A stretch of 64,000 nt of DNA from the NCBI RefSeq assembly GCF_047302425.1, contig NZ_CP154855.1, forward strand, positions 744,001-808,000, given 5' to 3'. The notes beneath the pieces were generated by a model. It was not told where the DNA came from. It searched no databases and worked only from the letters and a program-made list of their open reading frames with translations. Each line of letters opens with the position of its first letter. Within the stretch, counting starts at the first letter, position 1. The translations under genes and the position numbers were made by a program. This DNA is from Oceanitalea sp047302425 (GTDB taxonomy: Bacteria; Actinomycetota; Actinomycetes; Actinomycetales; Actinomycetaceae). This document shows positions 1-10,879 of this stretch, piece by piece.

Positions 1-47
1 TGCCTTTCGCCTACGAGTGGCGGCGCGGCGCCCTTGAGTGGGACTGA
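1..47 (+). CDS. nuoA: NADH-quinone oxidoreductase subunit A, C-terminal end only
   Basis: Only the last 14 codons and a TGA stop (45-47) lie in the window. Reading from base 3 they give PFAYEWRRGALEWD, the kind of Tyr-x-Trp-Arg-Arg tail seen at the end of actinobacterial NuoA, a small three-helix membrane subunit of complex I. The stop is 10 nt before nuoB, and the nuoB ribosome binding site overlaps the stop. The identification rests on the tail and on being directly upstream of nuoB. Confidence 0.8.
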   Translation, partial: PFAYEWRRGALEWD

Positions 48-57
48 GGAGGACAAC

Positions 58-612
58 ATGGGTCTGGAAGAGAAGCTCCCCGCGGGGTTCATGCTCACGA
101 CCGTGGAGAAGGCCGTCGGTCTGGCCCGCAAGGGGTCGATGTGGCCGGTCACCATGGGCCTGGCGTGCTGCGCCATCGAGATGATGGCTGCGGGCACGCC
201 CCGCTTCGACATCTCCCGCTTCGGCATGGAGGTGTTCCGCGCCTCCCCGCGCCACGCCGACCTCATGATCGTCTCGGGCCGCGTCAGCCAGAAGATGGCG
301 CCCGTCGTCCGGCAGATCTACGACCAGATGTCGGACCCCAAGTGGGTCATCTCGATGGGCGTGTGCGCCTCCAGCGGCGGCATGTTCAACAACTACGCGA
401 TCATCCAGGGCGTCGACCACCTCGTGCCCGTGGACATCTACCTGCCCGGCTGCCCGCCGCGCCCGGAGATGCTCATCAACGCGATCATGGCGCTGCACGA
501 CCAGGTCAAGCACGAGCCCCTCGGTGCCAACCGTGAGGCCGTCGCGCGTGCGGCGGAGGAGGCGGCCCTCGCCGCCACTCCCACCCACCAGATGAAGGGG
601 CTGCTGGCGTGA
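58..612 (+). CDS. nuoB: NADH-quinone oxidoreductase subunit B
   Basis: Peripheral subunit of complex I that holds iron-sulfur cluster N2, the last electron carrier before quinone. The 184-residue protein has the paired cysteines in LACCAIE (Cys37, Cys38), a third in GVCASSGG (Cys103) and the fourth in PGCPPRPE (Cys132), the full N2 ligand set. The ATG at 58 is chosen over the in-frame TTG at 34 because GAGGAGG (46-52) is 5 nt upstream of it, and the TTG lies inside nuoA. The stop overlaps the nuoC GTG by 4 nt, so the two are probably translationally coupled. Confidence 0.97.
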   Translation: MGLEEKLPAGFMLTTVEKAVGLARKGSMWPVTMGLACCAIEMMAAGTPRFDISRFGMEVFRASPRHADLMIVSGRVSQKMAPVVRQIYDQMSDPKWVISMGVCASSGGMFNNYAIIQGVDHLVPVDIYLPGCPPRPEMLINAIMALHDQVKHEPLGANREAVARAAEEAALAATPTHQMKGLLA

Positions 613-1414
613 GCGAGCGCGAGGACGAGAAGAAGTCCGCCGCCGACGTCGTCAAGCCGGGGCACGGCACGACGGGCGCGCAGTCGACCACCGAGGCGGC
701 CCTCGAGGCCGCCGGCCAGAACATCCCCGCCGGCCCCGTCGGCGGACGCCGCGAGCTCGAGGTCGTCGACGTGCGCCGCGGCATGTTCGGCGTGCACGGC
801 AGCGGTGACACCTCCGGCTTCGGTGGGCTCGTCGCGACCGTCGCGATGCCGCCCGCCGCCGAGCGGCCCTACGGCAGCTGGTTCGACGAGGTCGTCGACA
901 TCCTCGTCGAGCTCCTCGAGGGCGAGGGCATCGACCCCGACACCGCCATCGAGAAGGTCGTCGTCGACCGCGGCGAGCTGACCCTCTTCCTCGCCCGCGA
1001 GCACCTGCGCCAGGTCGCCCAGTGGCTGCGCGACGACCAGGACCTGCGCTTCGAGCTGTGCATGGGCGTCTCCGGCGTCCACTTCCCGGCCGACGTCGAC
1101 CGCGAGCTCCACGCCGTCTACCACCTCATCTCCCTCACCCACAGCCGCCAGCTGCGCCTGGAGGTCGCCGTCGCCGACGCCGACCCCCACGTGCCGACGA
1201 TCGTCGACATCTACCCGGGCAACGACTGGCACGAGCGGGAGACCTGGGACCTCATGGGGATCGTCTTCGACGGCCACCCCTCCCTCGCCCGCACCGCGCT
1301 GCCCGACGACTGGGTCGGTCACCCGCAGCGCAAGGACTACCCGCTGGGCGGGATCCCGGTCGAGTACAAGGGCGGGACGATCCCGCCGCCCGACACCCGG
1401 AGGTCTTACAGCTG

Positions 1415-1415
<1 letters not shown>
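609..1415 (+). CDS. nuoC: NADH-quinone oxidoreductase subunit C
   Basis: The 30-kDa subunit of the complex I connecting arm. The family signature is clear near the C-terminus: HERETWDLMGIVFDGHP, then PQRKDYPLGG. The first 60 or so residues (Ser/Lys/Glu/Ala-rich) come before the conserved domain and look disordered; the folded domain begins around residue 80. GTG start in a GTGA overlap with nuoB. The stop shares its last base with the nuoD ATG (TGATG). 268 residues. Confidence 0.96.
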
Positions 1416-2757
<1,342 letters not shown>

Positions 2758-2758
<1 letters not shown>

Positions 2759-3570
2759 TGAGCGTCACCACGTACGCACCGGAGGCCGAGGAGCGGCTGC
2801 GCGGCGAAGCGGCGCAGATCATCTCCCGCTACCCGCAGGCCCGCTCGGCCCTGCTGCCGATGCTCCACCTCGTCCAGTCCGAGGACGGCTACGTCAGCGC
2901 CCGCGGCATCGCGCTGTGCGCCGAGATCCTCGGCCTCACCCGCGCCGAGGTCTCCGCCGTCGCGACCTTCTACACCCAGTACAAGCGCCACCCCAACGGC
3001 CAGTACACGGTCGGGGTCTGCACCAACGCGCTGTGCGCCGTCATGGGCGGCGACATCATCTACGAGAAGGTCTCCGAGCACCTCGGCATCGGCCACGACG
3101 AGACCACCGAGGACGGCGTCATCACCCTCGAGCAGGTCGAGTGCAACGCGGCCTGCGACTACGCGCCCGTCGTCGTCGTCAACTGGGAGTTCTTCGACAA
3201 CCAGACCCCGACGTCGGCGATCGAGCTCGTCGACGAGCTGCGCGCCGGCCGCCCGGTCACCCCCACCCGCGGGGCGGCCACCGTCGGCACCTTCAAGGAG
3301 ATCTCCCACGTCCTCGCCGGCTTCGAGGACGGCCGCGCGGACGAGGGCGTCGCCGCCGGTCCGGCGACCCTCGCCGGCCTGGGCCTGGCCCGCGAGCGCG
3401 GCTGGGCCGCCCCCTCCGGTGACCAGGACGGCGCCGCCGTCGAGGGCGGCACGGTCCCCAACCCCTACGGCAGCGCCGAGCGCCCGCCGACCACCCCCGA
3501 CGACACCGACCCGGCGGGCAAGCGAGGCCCGGCCGGCGAGGGCGCCACGGCCGAGGAGGGCAAGCAGTGA
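2758..3570 (+). CDS. nuoE: NADH-quinone oxidoreductase subunit E
   Basis: Thioredoxin-fold subunit of the NADH dehydrogenase module, carrying the [2Fe-2S] cluster N1a. The four ligands are visible: Cys88 and Cys93 in GVCTNALCAVMGG, and Cys129 and Cys133 in VECNAACDY. The conserved fold ends near residue 165. About 100 further residues rich in Gly, Ala, Pro and Asp follow, making the protein (270 residues) clearly longer than the roughly 165 of E. coli NuoE. ATG in a TGATG overlap with nuoD; the stop overlaps the nuoF GTG. Confidence 0.96.
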
Positions 3571-4880
3571 GCACGCAGCTGACTCCGATCCTGTCGGACA
3601 TCTGGGACGCCGAGCGCCCCTGGAGCCTGGAGACCTACCGCTCCCGCGGTGGGTACCAGGCCCTCGCCACCGCCATGGACATGGCGCCGGGCGACGTCGT
3701 CGAGACCGTCAAGGCCTCGGGCCTGCGCGGCCGCGGCGGCGCCGGCTTCCCCACCGGCCTCAAGTGGTCCTTCCTCCCGGCTCCCGACGGCGGCCCCCGC
3801 TACCTCGTCGTCAACGCCGACGAGTCCGAGCCGGGCGCCTGCAAGGACGTCCCGCTCATGATGGCCAACCCGCACGCCCTCATCGAGGGCGTCGCGATCA
3901 CGTCCTACGCCATCGGCGGCAACCACGCCTTCATCTACCTGCGCGGCGAGGTCGTCCACGTGTACCGCCGCCTCCTGGCAGCGGTCCGTGAGGCCCGCGA
4001 GGCCGGCCTCATCGGCACCAACCTCGGCCCGAACGGCGACTACAGCCTGGAGATCACCGTCCACGCCGGCGCCGGCGCCTACATCTGCGGTGAGGAGACG
4101 GCGCTGCTCGACTCCCTCGAGGGACGCCGCGGCCAGCCGCGCCTCAAGCCCCCGTTCCCGGCGGTCGCCGGCCTCTACGCCCGGCCCACTGTCGTCAACA
4201 ACGTCGAGTCGATCGCCTCGGTCCCCGGCATCCTGCGCGAGGGCACCGACTGGTTCACCTCGATGGGCACCGAGAAGTCCGCGGGCCATGGCCTGTTCTC
4301 CCTGTCCGGGCACGTCGCCCGGCCCGGGCAGTACGAGGCGCCGCTCGGCATCACGATGCGCGAGCTCATCGACATGGCCGGCGGGATCCGCGCCGGCCAC
4401 CGGCTGAAGTTCTGGACCCCCGGTGGCTCGTCGAGCCCCATCCTCACCGAGGAGCACCTCGACGTGCCCCTCGACTACGAGTCCGTGGGCGCGGCCGGCT
4501 CCATGCTCGGCACCCGCTCCCTCATGGTCTTCGACGAGACCGTCTCGGTGGTCCGCGTCGTGTCCCGCTGGACGGACTTCTACCAGCACGAGTCCTGTGG
4601 CAAGTGCACCCCCTGCCGCGAGGGCACGTACTGGATGAAGCAGGTCATGCACCGGCTCGAGGCCGGCAAGGGCCTGCCCACCGACATCGACCTGCTGCTC
4701 GACGTGTCGGCGAACATCGCCGGGCGCTCCTTCTGTGCCCTCGGTGACGCCTCGGCCGTCCCGATCCAGAGCGGCATCAAGCACTTCCGCTCCGAGTTCG
4801 AGGCGGGCACCCACACCCCCGCCGCGGAGCTCTTCCCGTACGAGGCCTCGGCCGTGTTCTCCGAAGTAGGTGCCCGATGA
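3567..4880 (+). CDS. nuoF: NADH-quinone oxidoreductase subunit F (NADH/FMN-binding)
   Basis: The 51-kDa subunit that binds NADH and FMN and passes electrons to the first [4Fe-4S] cluster (N3). The glycine-rich nucleotide loop GLRGRGGAGFPTGLKWSF is at residues 52-69, followed by NADESEPGACKD (residues 83-94) of the FMN site. Cluster ligands are Cys344, Cys347 and Cys350 (SCGKCTPCREG) and Cys390 (SFCALGD). 437 residues, normal for the family. GTG start in a GTGA overlap with nuoE, ATGA overlap with nuoG. Confidence 0.98.
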   Translation: MSTQLTPILSDIWDAERPWSLETYRSRGGYQALATAMDMAPGDVVETVKASGLRGRGGAGFPTGLKWSFLPAPDGGPRYLVVNADESEPGACKDVPLMMANPHALIEGVAITSYAIGGNHAFIYLRGEVVHVYRRLLAAVREAREAGLIGTNLGPNGDYSLEITVHAGAGAYICGEETALLDSLEGRRGQPRLKPPFPAVAGLYARPTVVNNVESIASVPGILREGTDWFTSMGTEKSAGHGLFSLSGHVARPGQYEAPLGITMRELIDMAGGIRAGHRLKFWTPGGSSSPILTEEHLDVPLDYESVGAAGSMLGTRSLMVFDETVSVVRVVSRWTDFYQHESCGKCTPCREGTYWMKQVMHRLEAGKGLPTDIDLLLDVSANIAGRSFCALGDASAVPIQSGIKHFRSEFEAGTHTPAAELFPYEASAVFSEVGAR

Positions 4881-7510
4881 CGACGACGACGCCCAGTCCC
4901 GCGAAGGCGGTCGAGAACCTCCTCACCGTCACGATCGACGGGGTCGAGGTCGAGGTCCCCAAGGGCACGCTCGTCATCCGTGCGGCGGAGCAGGTCGGGA
5001 TCCAGATCCCGCGCTTCTGCGACCACCCGCTGCTCAAGCCGGCCGGCGCCTGCCGCCAGTGCCTCGTCGAGGTCGCCACCCCGGACCGCGAGGGCAACCT
5101 CCGCCCGATGCCCAAGCCGCAGACCTCGTGCACGCTCGAGGCCACCCCCGGCATGGTCGTCAACACCCAGCACACCTCCGCCGTCGCCGACAAGGCGCAG
5201 CACGGGATGATCGAGTTCCTGCTCATCAACCACCCGCTCGACTGCCCCGTCTGCGACAAGGGCGGCGAGTGCCCGCTGCAGAACCAGGCGATGACCAACG
5301 GCCGGGCGACCAGCCGCTTCGTCGACATCAAGCGGACCTTCCCCAAGCCGCTGAAGATCTCCAGCGAGATCCTGCTCGACCGCGACCGCTGCATCCTGTG
5401 CCAGCGCTGCACCCGCTTCTCCGACCAGATCGCCGGTGACCCCTTCATCGCGCTCCAGGGCCGTGGCGGCGGCACCCCGGGCCGCGACGTCCACGCGACG
5501 CACGGCTCGCAGATCGGCACCTTCGACGCCGACGTCCTCGACTTCGCCTACGAGGGCGGGGAGGCCCCCCGCAGCTCCGACCGCGGCCTCAGCGGCCCGG
5601 TCGAGGGGGAGCCGGGCGTCCTCGTCGGGCTCTCCGCCGGCCCGATCGGCGTCGCGGAGACCGACACGACCGGCCGTCCCTTCTCCTCGTACTTCTCGGG
5701 CAACACGATCCAGATCTGCCCGGTCGGTGCGCTGACGTCCGCGACGTACCGCTTCCGCGCGCGCCCCTTCGACCTCGTCTCCACGGAGTCCGTCGCCGAG
5801 CACGACGCCGGTGGCTCGGCCATCCGCGTCGACCACCGCCGCGGCGTCGTCGTGCGCCGGCTGGCCGGTGAGGACTACGACGTCAACGAGGAGTGGATCA
5901 CCGACAAGGACCGCTTCGCCTTCACCTGGCAGTCTGCCGCCGACCGCCTCGAGTACCCGCTCGTGCGTGACGAGGAGACCGGCGAGCTCGTCGAGACGAG
6001 CTGGTCCGAGGCGCTGCACCTGGCCGCCCGCGGCCTCGAGCGCGCCCGCGAGAACGGCGGCGTCGGCGTCCTGCCCGGCGGCCGCCTCACCCTCGAGGAC
6101 TCCTACGCCTGGTCGCGCTTCGCGCGCACCGTGCTGGGGACCAACGACGTCGACCACCGCGCGCGCCCGTCCTCCGCCGAGGAGGCCGACTTCCTCGCGC
6201 GCCGAGTCGCCGGCGCCCCGATGGACGTCACCTTCTCCGCCCTCGAGCACGCCGGGCACGTTCTGCTCGTCGGCCTCGAGCCCGAGGAGGAGAGCGGCAC
6301 GATCTTCCTGCGGCTGCGCAAGGGCGTGCTCGCCGGCACCGTCTCGGTGACCACCGTCGCGCCCTTCGCGACCCGCGGCACGACGAAGCTGCGCGCCTCG
6401 CTGCTGCCCACCGTGCCCGGCGCCGAGCCGGCCGTCCTGGACGGCATCACGCCCGACTCCGCGGACGTCGCCCTCGCGACGGTCGCCGAGGCGCTGGCGC
6501 AGCCGAACACCGTCATCCTCGTCGGCGAGCGGGCCGGCGCGCTGCCCGGCGTGCTCACCGCCGTCGAGCGCCTCGCCGACCGCACCGGCGCCCGCCTCGC
6601 GTGGGTGCCGCGCCGCGCCGGTGAGCGCGGGGCCGTCGAGGCCGGTCTGCTCCCGGGCCTGCTGCCCGGTGGCCGGCACGTGTCCGACGCCGAGGCCCGC
6701 GTGGACACCGCGGCCGCCTGGGGCGTGGACCGCCTGCCCTCCGCCGCGGGACGCGACCTGCCCGCGATCCTCGCGGACGCCGCGGCCGGGAGCCTCGGCG
6801 GGCTCCTCGTCGGTGGCGTCGAGGTGCGCGACCTGCCCGACCCCGAGCTCGCGCGCCGCGCGCTGGCCGCCGCCGGGTTCGTCGTCCAGCTCGAGGTGCG
6901 CCGCAGCGAGGTCACCGAGCACGCCGACGTCGTGCTGCCGGTCGCCCCGCCGGTCGAGAAGGGCGGCACCTTCGTCAACTGGGAGGGCCGGCGCCGGCCC
7001 TTCGGCCAGGTGCTCGTCTCCCACCACATGCCCGACCAGCGTGTCCTCGACGCCCTCGCGGCCGAGATGGGCACGAGCCTGGGCTGCGACACCCTCGCCG
7101 AGGTCCACGCCCAGCTCACCGAGCTCTCCGGCTGGCAGCCCGCGCAGGCACCGGCCGCCACCGCGGTCAGCGCCCCGGCGGCGCCCGCCGTCGGGCAGGA
7201 GCAGGCGGTCCTGGCCACGTGGAAGCTCCAGCTCGACGCCGGCCGTGGCCAGGACGGCGAGCCGCACCTCGCGGGGACGGCCCACCGCCCGGTGGTCCGC
7301 CTCTCCGCGGCCCGCGCGGCCCGGCTCGGCGCCGTCGACGGCGCCGCGGTCACGGTCCGCGGCCCGGCCGGTAGCATCACCCTGCCGCTGGCCGTCACGA
7401 CGATGTCCGACGACGTCGTCTGGGTCCCGGAGAACTCCCCGGGCTCCCACGTGCACGAGATGCTCGGCGCGGGCGCCGGCTCCCTCGTCGACCTGGAGGT
7501 GACGCGATGA
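4877..7510 (+). CDS. nuoG: NADH-quinone oxidoreductase subunit G
   Basis: Large iron-sulfur subunit of the NADH dehydrogenase module. The N-terminal ferredoxin-like domain has [2Fe-2S] ligands Cys48, Cys59, Cys62 and Cys85. Next come the His/Cys motif HPLDCPVCDKGGEC (cluster N5) and a CILCQRC...ICPVGA set (cluster N4). The remaining part (about residues 300-877) is the molybdopterin-oxidoreductase-like fold, which in complex I carries no cofactor. It ends with a small beta-barrel domain (VPENSPGSHVHEML). 877 residues. ATGA overlaps at both ends place it firmly in the operon. Confidence 0.97.
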   Translation: MTTTTPSPAKAVENLLTVTIDGVEVEVPKGTLVIRAAEQVGIQIPRFCDHPLLKPAGACRQCLVEVATPDREGNLRPMPKPQTSCTLEATPGMVVNTQHTSAVADKAQHGMIEFLLINHPLDCPVCDKGGECPLQNQAMTNGRATSRFVDIKRTFPKPLKISSEILLDRDRCILCQRCTRFSDQIAGDPFIALQGRGGGTPGRDVHATHGSQIGTFDADVLDFAYEGGEAPRSSDRGLSGPVEGEPGVLVGLSAGPIGVAETDTTGRPFSSYFSGNTIQICPVGALTSATYRFRARPFDLVSTESVAEHDAGGSAIRVDHRRGVVVRRLAGEDYDVNEEWITDKDRFAFTWQSAADRLEYPLVRDEETGELVETSWSEALHLAARGLERARENGGVGVLPGGRLTLEDSYAWSRFARTVLGTNDVDHRARPSSAEEADFLARRVAGAPMDVTFSALEHAGHVLLVGLEPEEESGTIFLRLRKGVLAGTVSVTTVAPFATRGTTKLRASLLPTVPGAEPAVLDGITPDSADVALATVAEALAQPNTVILVGERAGALPGVLTAVERLADRTGARLAWVPRRAGERGAVEAGLLPGLLPGGRHVSDAEARVDTAAAWGVDRLPSAAGRDLPAILADAAAGSLGGLLVGGVEVRDLPDPELARRALAAAGFVVQLEVRRSEVTEHADVVLPVAPPVEKGGTFVNWEGRRRPFGQVLVSHHMPDQRVLDALAAEMGTSLGCDTLAEVHAQLTELSGWQPAQAPAATAVSAPAAPAVGQEQAVLATWKLQLDAGRGQDGEPHLAGTAHRPVVRLSAARAARLGAVDGAAVTVRGPAGSITLPLAVTTMSDDVVWVPENSPGSHVHEMLGAGAGSLVDLEVTR

Positions 7511-8880
7511 TGTTCGCGCCCATGGTGGTCAGCGACCCCTCGGCCGCCCCCACCGCCGACTTCAGCAACGACACCTGGTGGATCTGGGTGATCAAGGCGG
7601 TGGCGATCCTCGTCATGCTGCTGGTCTTCGTGCTCATCGCCATCTGGGCCGAGCGCAAGATCCTCGGCCGCATGCAGACGCGCCCCGGACCCAACGTGCA
7701 CGGCCCCATGGGTCTGCTCCAGTCCACCGCCGACGCGATGAAGCTGCTCCTCAAGGAGGACATCAACCTCAAGGGAGCCGACCGCTTCGTCTACCTGCTG
7801 GCGCCCTTCATCGCCGCGCTGTGCGCCTTCCTCATCTACGCGGTCATCCCCTTCGGACCCGAGGTGTCGATCTTCGGGGTCGAGACCCCGCTGCAGCTCG
7901 CCGACTCCTCGGTGTCGGTGCTCTACATCCTCGGCATCACCGCGCTGGGCGTGTACGGCATCGTCCTCGGCGGCTGGTCCTCGAACTCGACCTTCCCGCT
8001 CCTCGGTGCCGTGCGTTCCTCCGCACAGGTCATCTCCTACGAGCTCGCGATGGCGCTGGCCCTCGTGTCGGTCTTCCTCATCTCCGGCTCGGCCTCGACC
8101 TCGCAGATCGTCGACTCCCAGACCCGCGTGTGGTGGGCGATCATCCTGCTGCCCGCGTTCCTCATCTACCTCGTGTCGATGGTCGGCGAGGTCAACCGCT
8201 TGCCCTTCGACCTGCCCGAGGCCGAGGGCGAGCTCGTCGCCGGCCACATGGTCGAGTACTCCTCGATGAAGTTCGCCTGGTTCTTCCTCGCCGAGTACGT
8301 CAACATGCTCAACGTCTCGGCCATCGCGGCCACGCTGTTCCTCGGTGGCTGGCGGGCGCCGTGGCCGCTGTCGGCGATCAACGACGGCATGTTCAACGAG
8401 GGCTGGTGGCCCGTCCTGTGGATGGTCGCCAAGATCTGGCTCGTCATGTTCTTCATGTTCTGGCTGCGCGGCACGCTCCTGCGCTTCCGCTACGACCAGT
8501 TCATGAACCTCGGCTGGAAGATCCTCATCCCCGCCGCGCTCGTCTGGCTCGTCGCCGTCGCCGTCGTCCAGGGACTGCTGCAGTTCGGTGACGTCGACCT
8601 GCGCACCCTGCTGTTCGTCCTCGCCGGCTTCCTCGTCGTCGTCCTCGTCCTCAGCCTCGTGTGGCCGGAGAAGAAGAAGGATCCCGACGGCGAGCAGGCG
8701 GCCCCCGCGGGCGCCGACGGCGTCGTCGTCGACTCCGAGTTCGACGCCTTCGCCGGCGGCTTCCCCGTGCCGCCGATGCCGGGCCAGCAGCTCCCGCCGT
8801 CCCCGCGGCGCCGCCTCCAGCAGGCCGGCACCGCCACCCAGACCAAGTCGGCACCCGCACAGGAGGCCACCGATGAGTAA
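7507..8880 (+). CDS. nuoH: NADH-quinone oxidoreductase subunit H
   Basis: Membrane subunit that, with NuoB and NuoD, forms the quinone entry channel. ERKILGRMQTRPGPN follows the first transmembrane helix, and EVNRLPFDLPEAEGELVAG is the acidic family signature on a cytoplasmic loop. About eight or nine hydrophobic helices span residues 20-385. A tail of some 70 Pro/Ala/Asp-rich residues follows a cluster of lysines (WPEKKKD). 457 residues, against 325 in E. coli. The last 8 nt overlap the nuoI start. Confidence 0.97.
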   Translation: MMFAPMVVSDPSAAPTADFSNDTWWIWVIKAVAILVMLLVFVLIAIWAERKILGRMQTRPGPNVHGPMGLLQSTADAMKLLLKEDINLKGADRFVYLLAPFIAALCAFLIYAVIPFGPEVSIFGVETPLQLADSSVSVLYILGITALGVYGIVLGGWSSNSTFPLLGAVRSSAQVISYELAMALALVSVFLISGSASTSQIVDSQTRVWWAIILLPAFLIYLVSMVGEVNRLPFDLPEAEGELVAGHMVEYSSMKFAWFFLAEYVNMLNVSAIAATLFLGGWRAPWPLSAINDGMFNEGWWPVLWMVAKIWLVMFFMFWLRGTLLRFRYDQFMNLGWKILIPAALVWLVAVAVVQGLLQFGDVDLRTLLFVLAGFLVVVLVLSLVWPEKKKDPDGEQAAPAGADGVVVDSEFDAFAGGFPVPPMPGQQLPPSPRRRLQQAGTATQTKSAPAQEATDE

Positions 8881-9598
8881 GCGGCAGGACCACGAGCCGG
8901 GCAAGGAGAACCTGCGCAAGCAGCTCGCCAAGCCCTCCAAGCGCCGGGGGGAGGTCGGCAAGCGCCTCCCGATGGACTACCAGCCCGACAAGAAGGGCCC
9001 CATCGGCGAGCTCCTCGCGCCCGTCGCCGGCTTCGGCGTCACCTTCTCCTCGATGTTCCGTCCCACGGTCACCGAGCAGTACCCCTTCGAGAAGGTGCCG
9101 ACGCAGCCGCGCTACCACGGCCGCCACCAGCTCAACCGCTACGCGGACGGCCTGGAGAAGTGCATCGGCTGCGAGCTGTGCGCCTGGGCCTGCCCGGCGG
9201 ACGCCATCCTCGTCGAGGGCGCCAACAACTCCCCGGACGCGCAGTACTCCCCGGGTGAGCGATACGGCCGCGTCTACCAGATCAACTACCTGCGCTGCAT
9301 CTTCTGCGGGTTCTGCATCGAGGCCTGCCCCACCCGCGCGCTGACGATGGGCAACGACTACGAGCTCACCGGCCCCACGCGTGAGGGCATGATCTACGAG
9401 AAGCAGGACCTCCTCGCGCCGCTCATGCCGGGCATGCTCGCCCCGCCCCACCCCATGGTCGAGGGCGCCGACGACGACACCTACTATCGCGGTGAGGTCA
9501 CCGGACCGACCCAGGCCCAGGTCGAGTGGGTGCGGGAGAACCGCCCCGAGGACGAGAGCCTGCAGACCGCCCGCCCGGTCGAGGGGGCCTCCGCATGA
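8873..9598 (+). CDS. nuoI: NADH-quinone oxidoreductase subunit I
   Basis: Ferredoxin-like subunit with two [4Fe-4S] clusters (N6a, N6b) that link NuoG to NuoB. Both motifs are intact: CIGCELCAWACP and CIFCGFCIEACP. About 50 basic, hydrophilic residues precede the membrane-facing helix. The same frame is open far upstream, but the ATG at 8873 (MSKRQDHEPG) overlaps the nuoH stop by 8 nt, fits the operon spacing, and is followed by family-like sequence. 241 residues. ATGA overlap with nuoJ. Confidence 0.96.
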   Translation: MSKRQDHEPGKENLRKQLAKPSKRRGEVGKRLPMDYQPDKKGPIGELLAPVAGFGVTFSSMFRPTVTEQYPFEKVPTQPRYHGRHQLNRYADGLEKCIGCELCAWACPADAILVEGANNSPDAQYSPGERYGRVYQINYLRCIFCGFCIEACPTRALTMGNDYELTGPTREGMIYEKQDLLAPLMPGMLAPPHPMVEGADDDTYYRGEVTGPTQAQVEWVRENRPEDESLQTARPVEGASA

Positions 9599-10572
9599 TC
9601 CTCCCCATGACCCTGGCCGAGACCGGCGTCACGAGCACGGGGGAGCAGGTCTTCTTCTGGATCGTCGCGCCGCTCGCGGTGCTCGCGGCCCTGGGCCTGC
9701 TCTTCGCCCGCAAGGCGATGTACGCCGCCATGTGTGTCGTCTTCGTCATGATCTCCCTGGCCGGCTTCTACATCGTCCAGGAGGCGCTGTTCCTCGGGGT
9801 CGCGCAGATCGTCGTCTACACCGGCGCGATCATGATGCTCTTCCTCTTCGTCCTCATGCTCGTCGGCGTGGACGCCTCCGACTCGGTCGTCGAGACCCTC
9901 AAGGGCCAGCGCTGGATCGGCGTCCTCGCCGGCGCCGGGCTCGTCGCGCTCGTCGCGGCGGTCGGCCTGCGGGCCACGATGCCCGCTCCCCGCGGCCTCG
10001 AGGCGGCCAACGCCGACACCAACCCGGTGGGCGTGGCCCGGCTGCTCTTCTCCGACTACGTCGTGGCGATGGAGGTCTCCGGCGTCCTGCTGGTGACCGC
10101 CGCCGTCGGCGCCGTCGTCCTCACCCGCGCCGAGCGGCTGCGGAAGAAGGCCACCCAGCGCGACGTCGTCGACGCCAAGATGGCGGCCTTCGCCGCCGAG
10201 GGCGGGCGCATCCGCAGCCTGCCCGCGCCCGGTGTCTACGCGCGGCACAACGCCGCCGACGTCCCCGCGCTCGGCGCGGACGGCAAGCCGATCGACGAGT
10301 CCGTGCCCCGGGTGCTGCGCATCCGCGGCCAGCAGCGGAGCATCGCCTCGGTCAGCCCCGAGCTCGCCGCGCAGCTCGCGACGTCCACCAGCTCCCACCC
10401 CGGGGACATGGGGGCGCGCAGCGTCACCCAGTCCGGCATGCCCGGGATGCCCGGCACGACGCCGGCGCCCGGGACGGAGACCGTCGACGGTGAGGTGCCC
10501 ACGAGCCAGAGCACCGAGGACACCCCGACGAAGCGAGCGCACGTGACGGACCAGCAGGAGGAGCAGCGATGA
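9595..10572 (+). CDS. nuoJ: NADH-quinone oxidoreductase subunit J
   Basis: Membrane subunit next to NuoK and NuoA. Five hydrophobic helices lie in the first 180 residues, including the VVYTGAIMMLFLFVLML segment typical of NuoJ (the pi-bulge helix in complex I structures). The remaining 145 residues are hydrophilic and Pro/Gly/Thr-rich with no motif I recognise, so the protein (325 residues) is much longer than E. coli NuoJ (184). The ATG at 9595 is chosen because it overlaps the nuoI stop (ATGA) and follows GAGGGGG; the frame is open upstream. Confidence 0.93.
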   Translation: MILPMTLAETGVTSTGEQVFFWIVAPLAVLAALGLLFARKAMYAAMCVVFVMISLAGFYIVQEALFLGVAQIVVYTGAIMMLFLFVLMLVGVDASDSVVETLKGQRWIGVLAGAGLVALVAAVGLRATMPAPRGLEAANADTNPVGVARLLFSDYVVAMEVSGVLLVTAAVGAVVLTRAERLRKKATQRDVVDAKMAAFAAEGGRIRSLPAPGVYARHNAADVPALGADGKPIDESVPRVLRIRGQQRSIASVSPELAAQLATSTSSHPGDMGARSVTQSGMPGMPGTTPAPGTETVDGEVPTSQSTEDTPTKRAHVTDQQEEQR

Positions 10573-10868
10573 GCCTGGTCAACTACCTGGTCCTGTCCGG
10601 GATCCTCTTCTCCATCGGGGCGGTCGCGGTCCTGCTGCGGCGCAACAGCATCATCGCCCTCATGGGGGTCGAGCTCATGCTCAACGCCGCGAACCTCACG
10701 CTCATCACCTTCGCCCGGTGGCACGGCAACCTGCACGGCGAGGTCCTCGCCTTCTTCGTCATGCTCGTCGCCGCCGCTGAGGTCGTCATCGGCCTGGCGA
10801 TCGTCGTCTCCATCTTCCGAACCCGCCGGTCGGCGTCCATCGACGACGTCAACCTGCTCAAGAACTGA
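10569..10868 (+). CDS. nuoK: NADH-quinone oxidoreductase subunit K
   Basis: Small antiporter-like (MnhC-related) subunit with three transmembrane helices. The 99-residue length is normal. MGVELMLNAANL contains the conserved membrane Glu of the proton path, and a second Glu sits in VAAAEVVIGLAIV. ATGA overlap with nuoJ; 11 nt separate it from nuoL. Confidence 0.97.
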   Translation: MSLVNYLVLSGILFSIGAVAVLLRRNSIIALMGVELMLNAANLTLITFARWHGNLHGEVLAFFVMLVAAAEVVIGLAIVVSIFRTRRSASIDDVNLLKN

Positions 10869-10879
10869 CGGGGAGCAAC

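Noticed and set aside
4580..7456. Minus-strand open frame of 958 codons opposite nuoG
   Set aside because: Same GC-driven shadow effect; no ribosome binding site, no recognisable domain, and full overlap with a secure gene.
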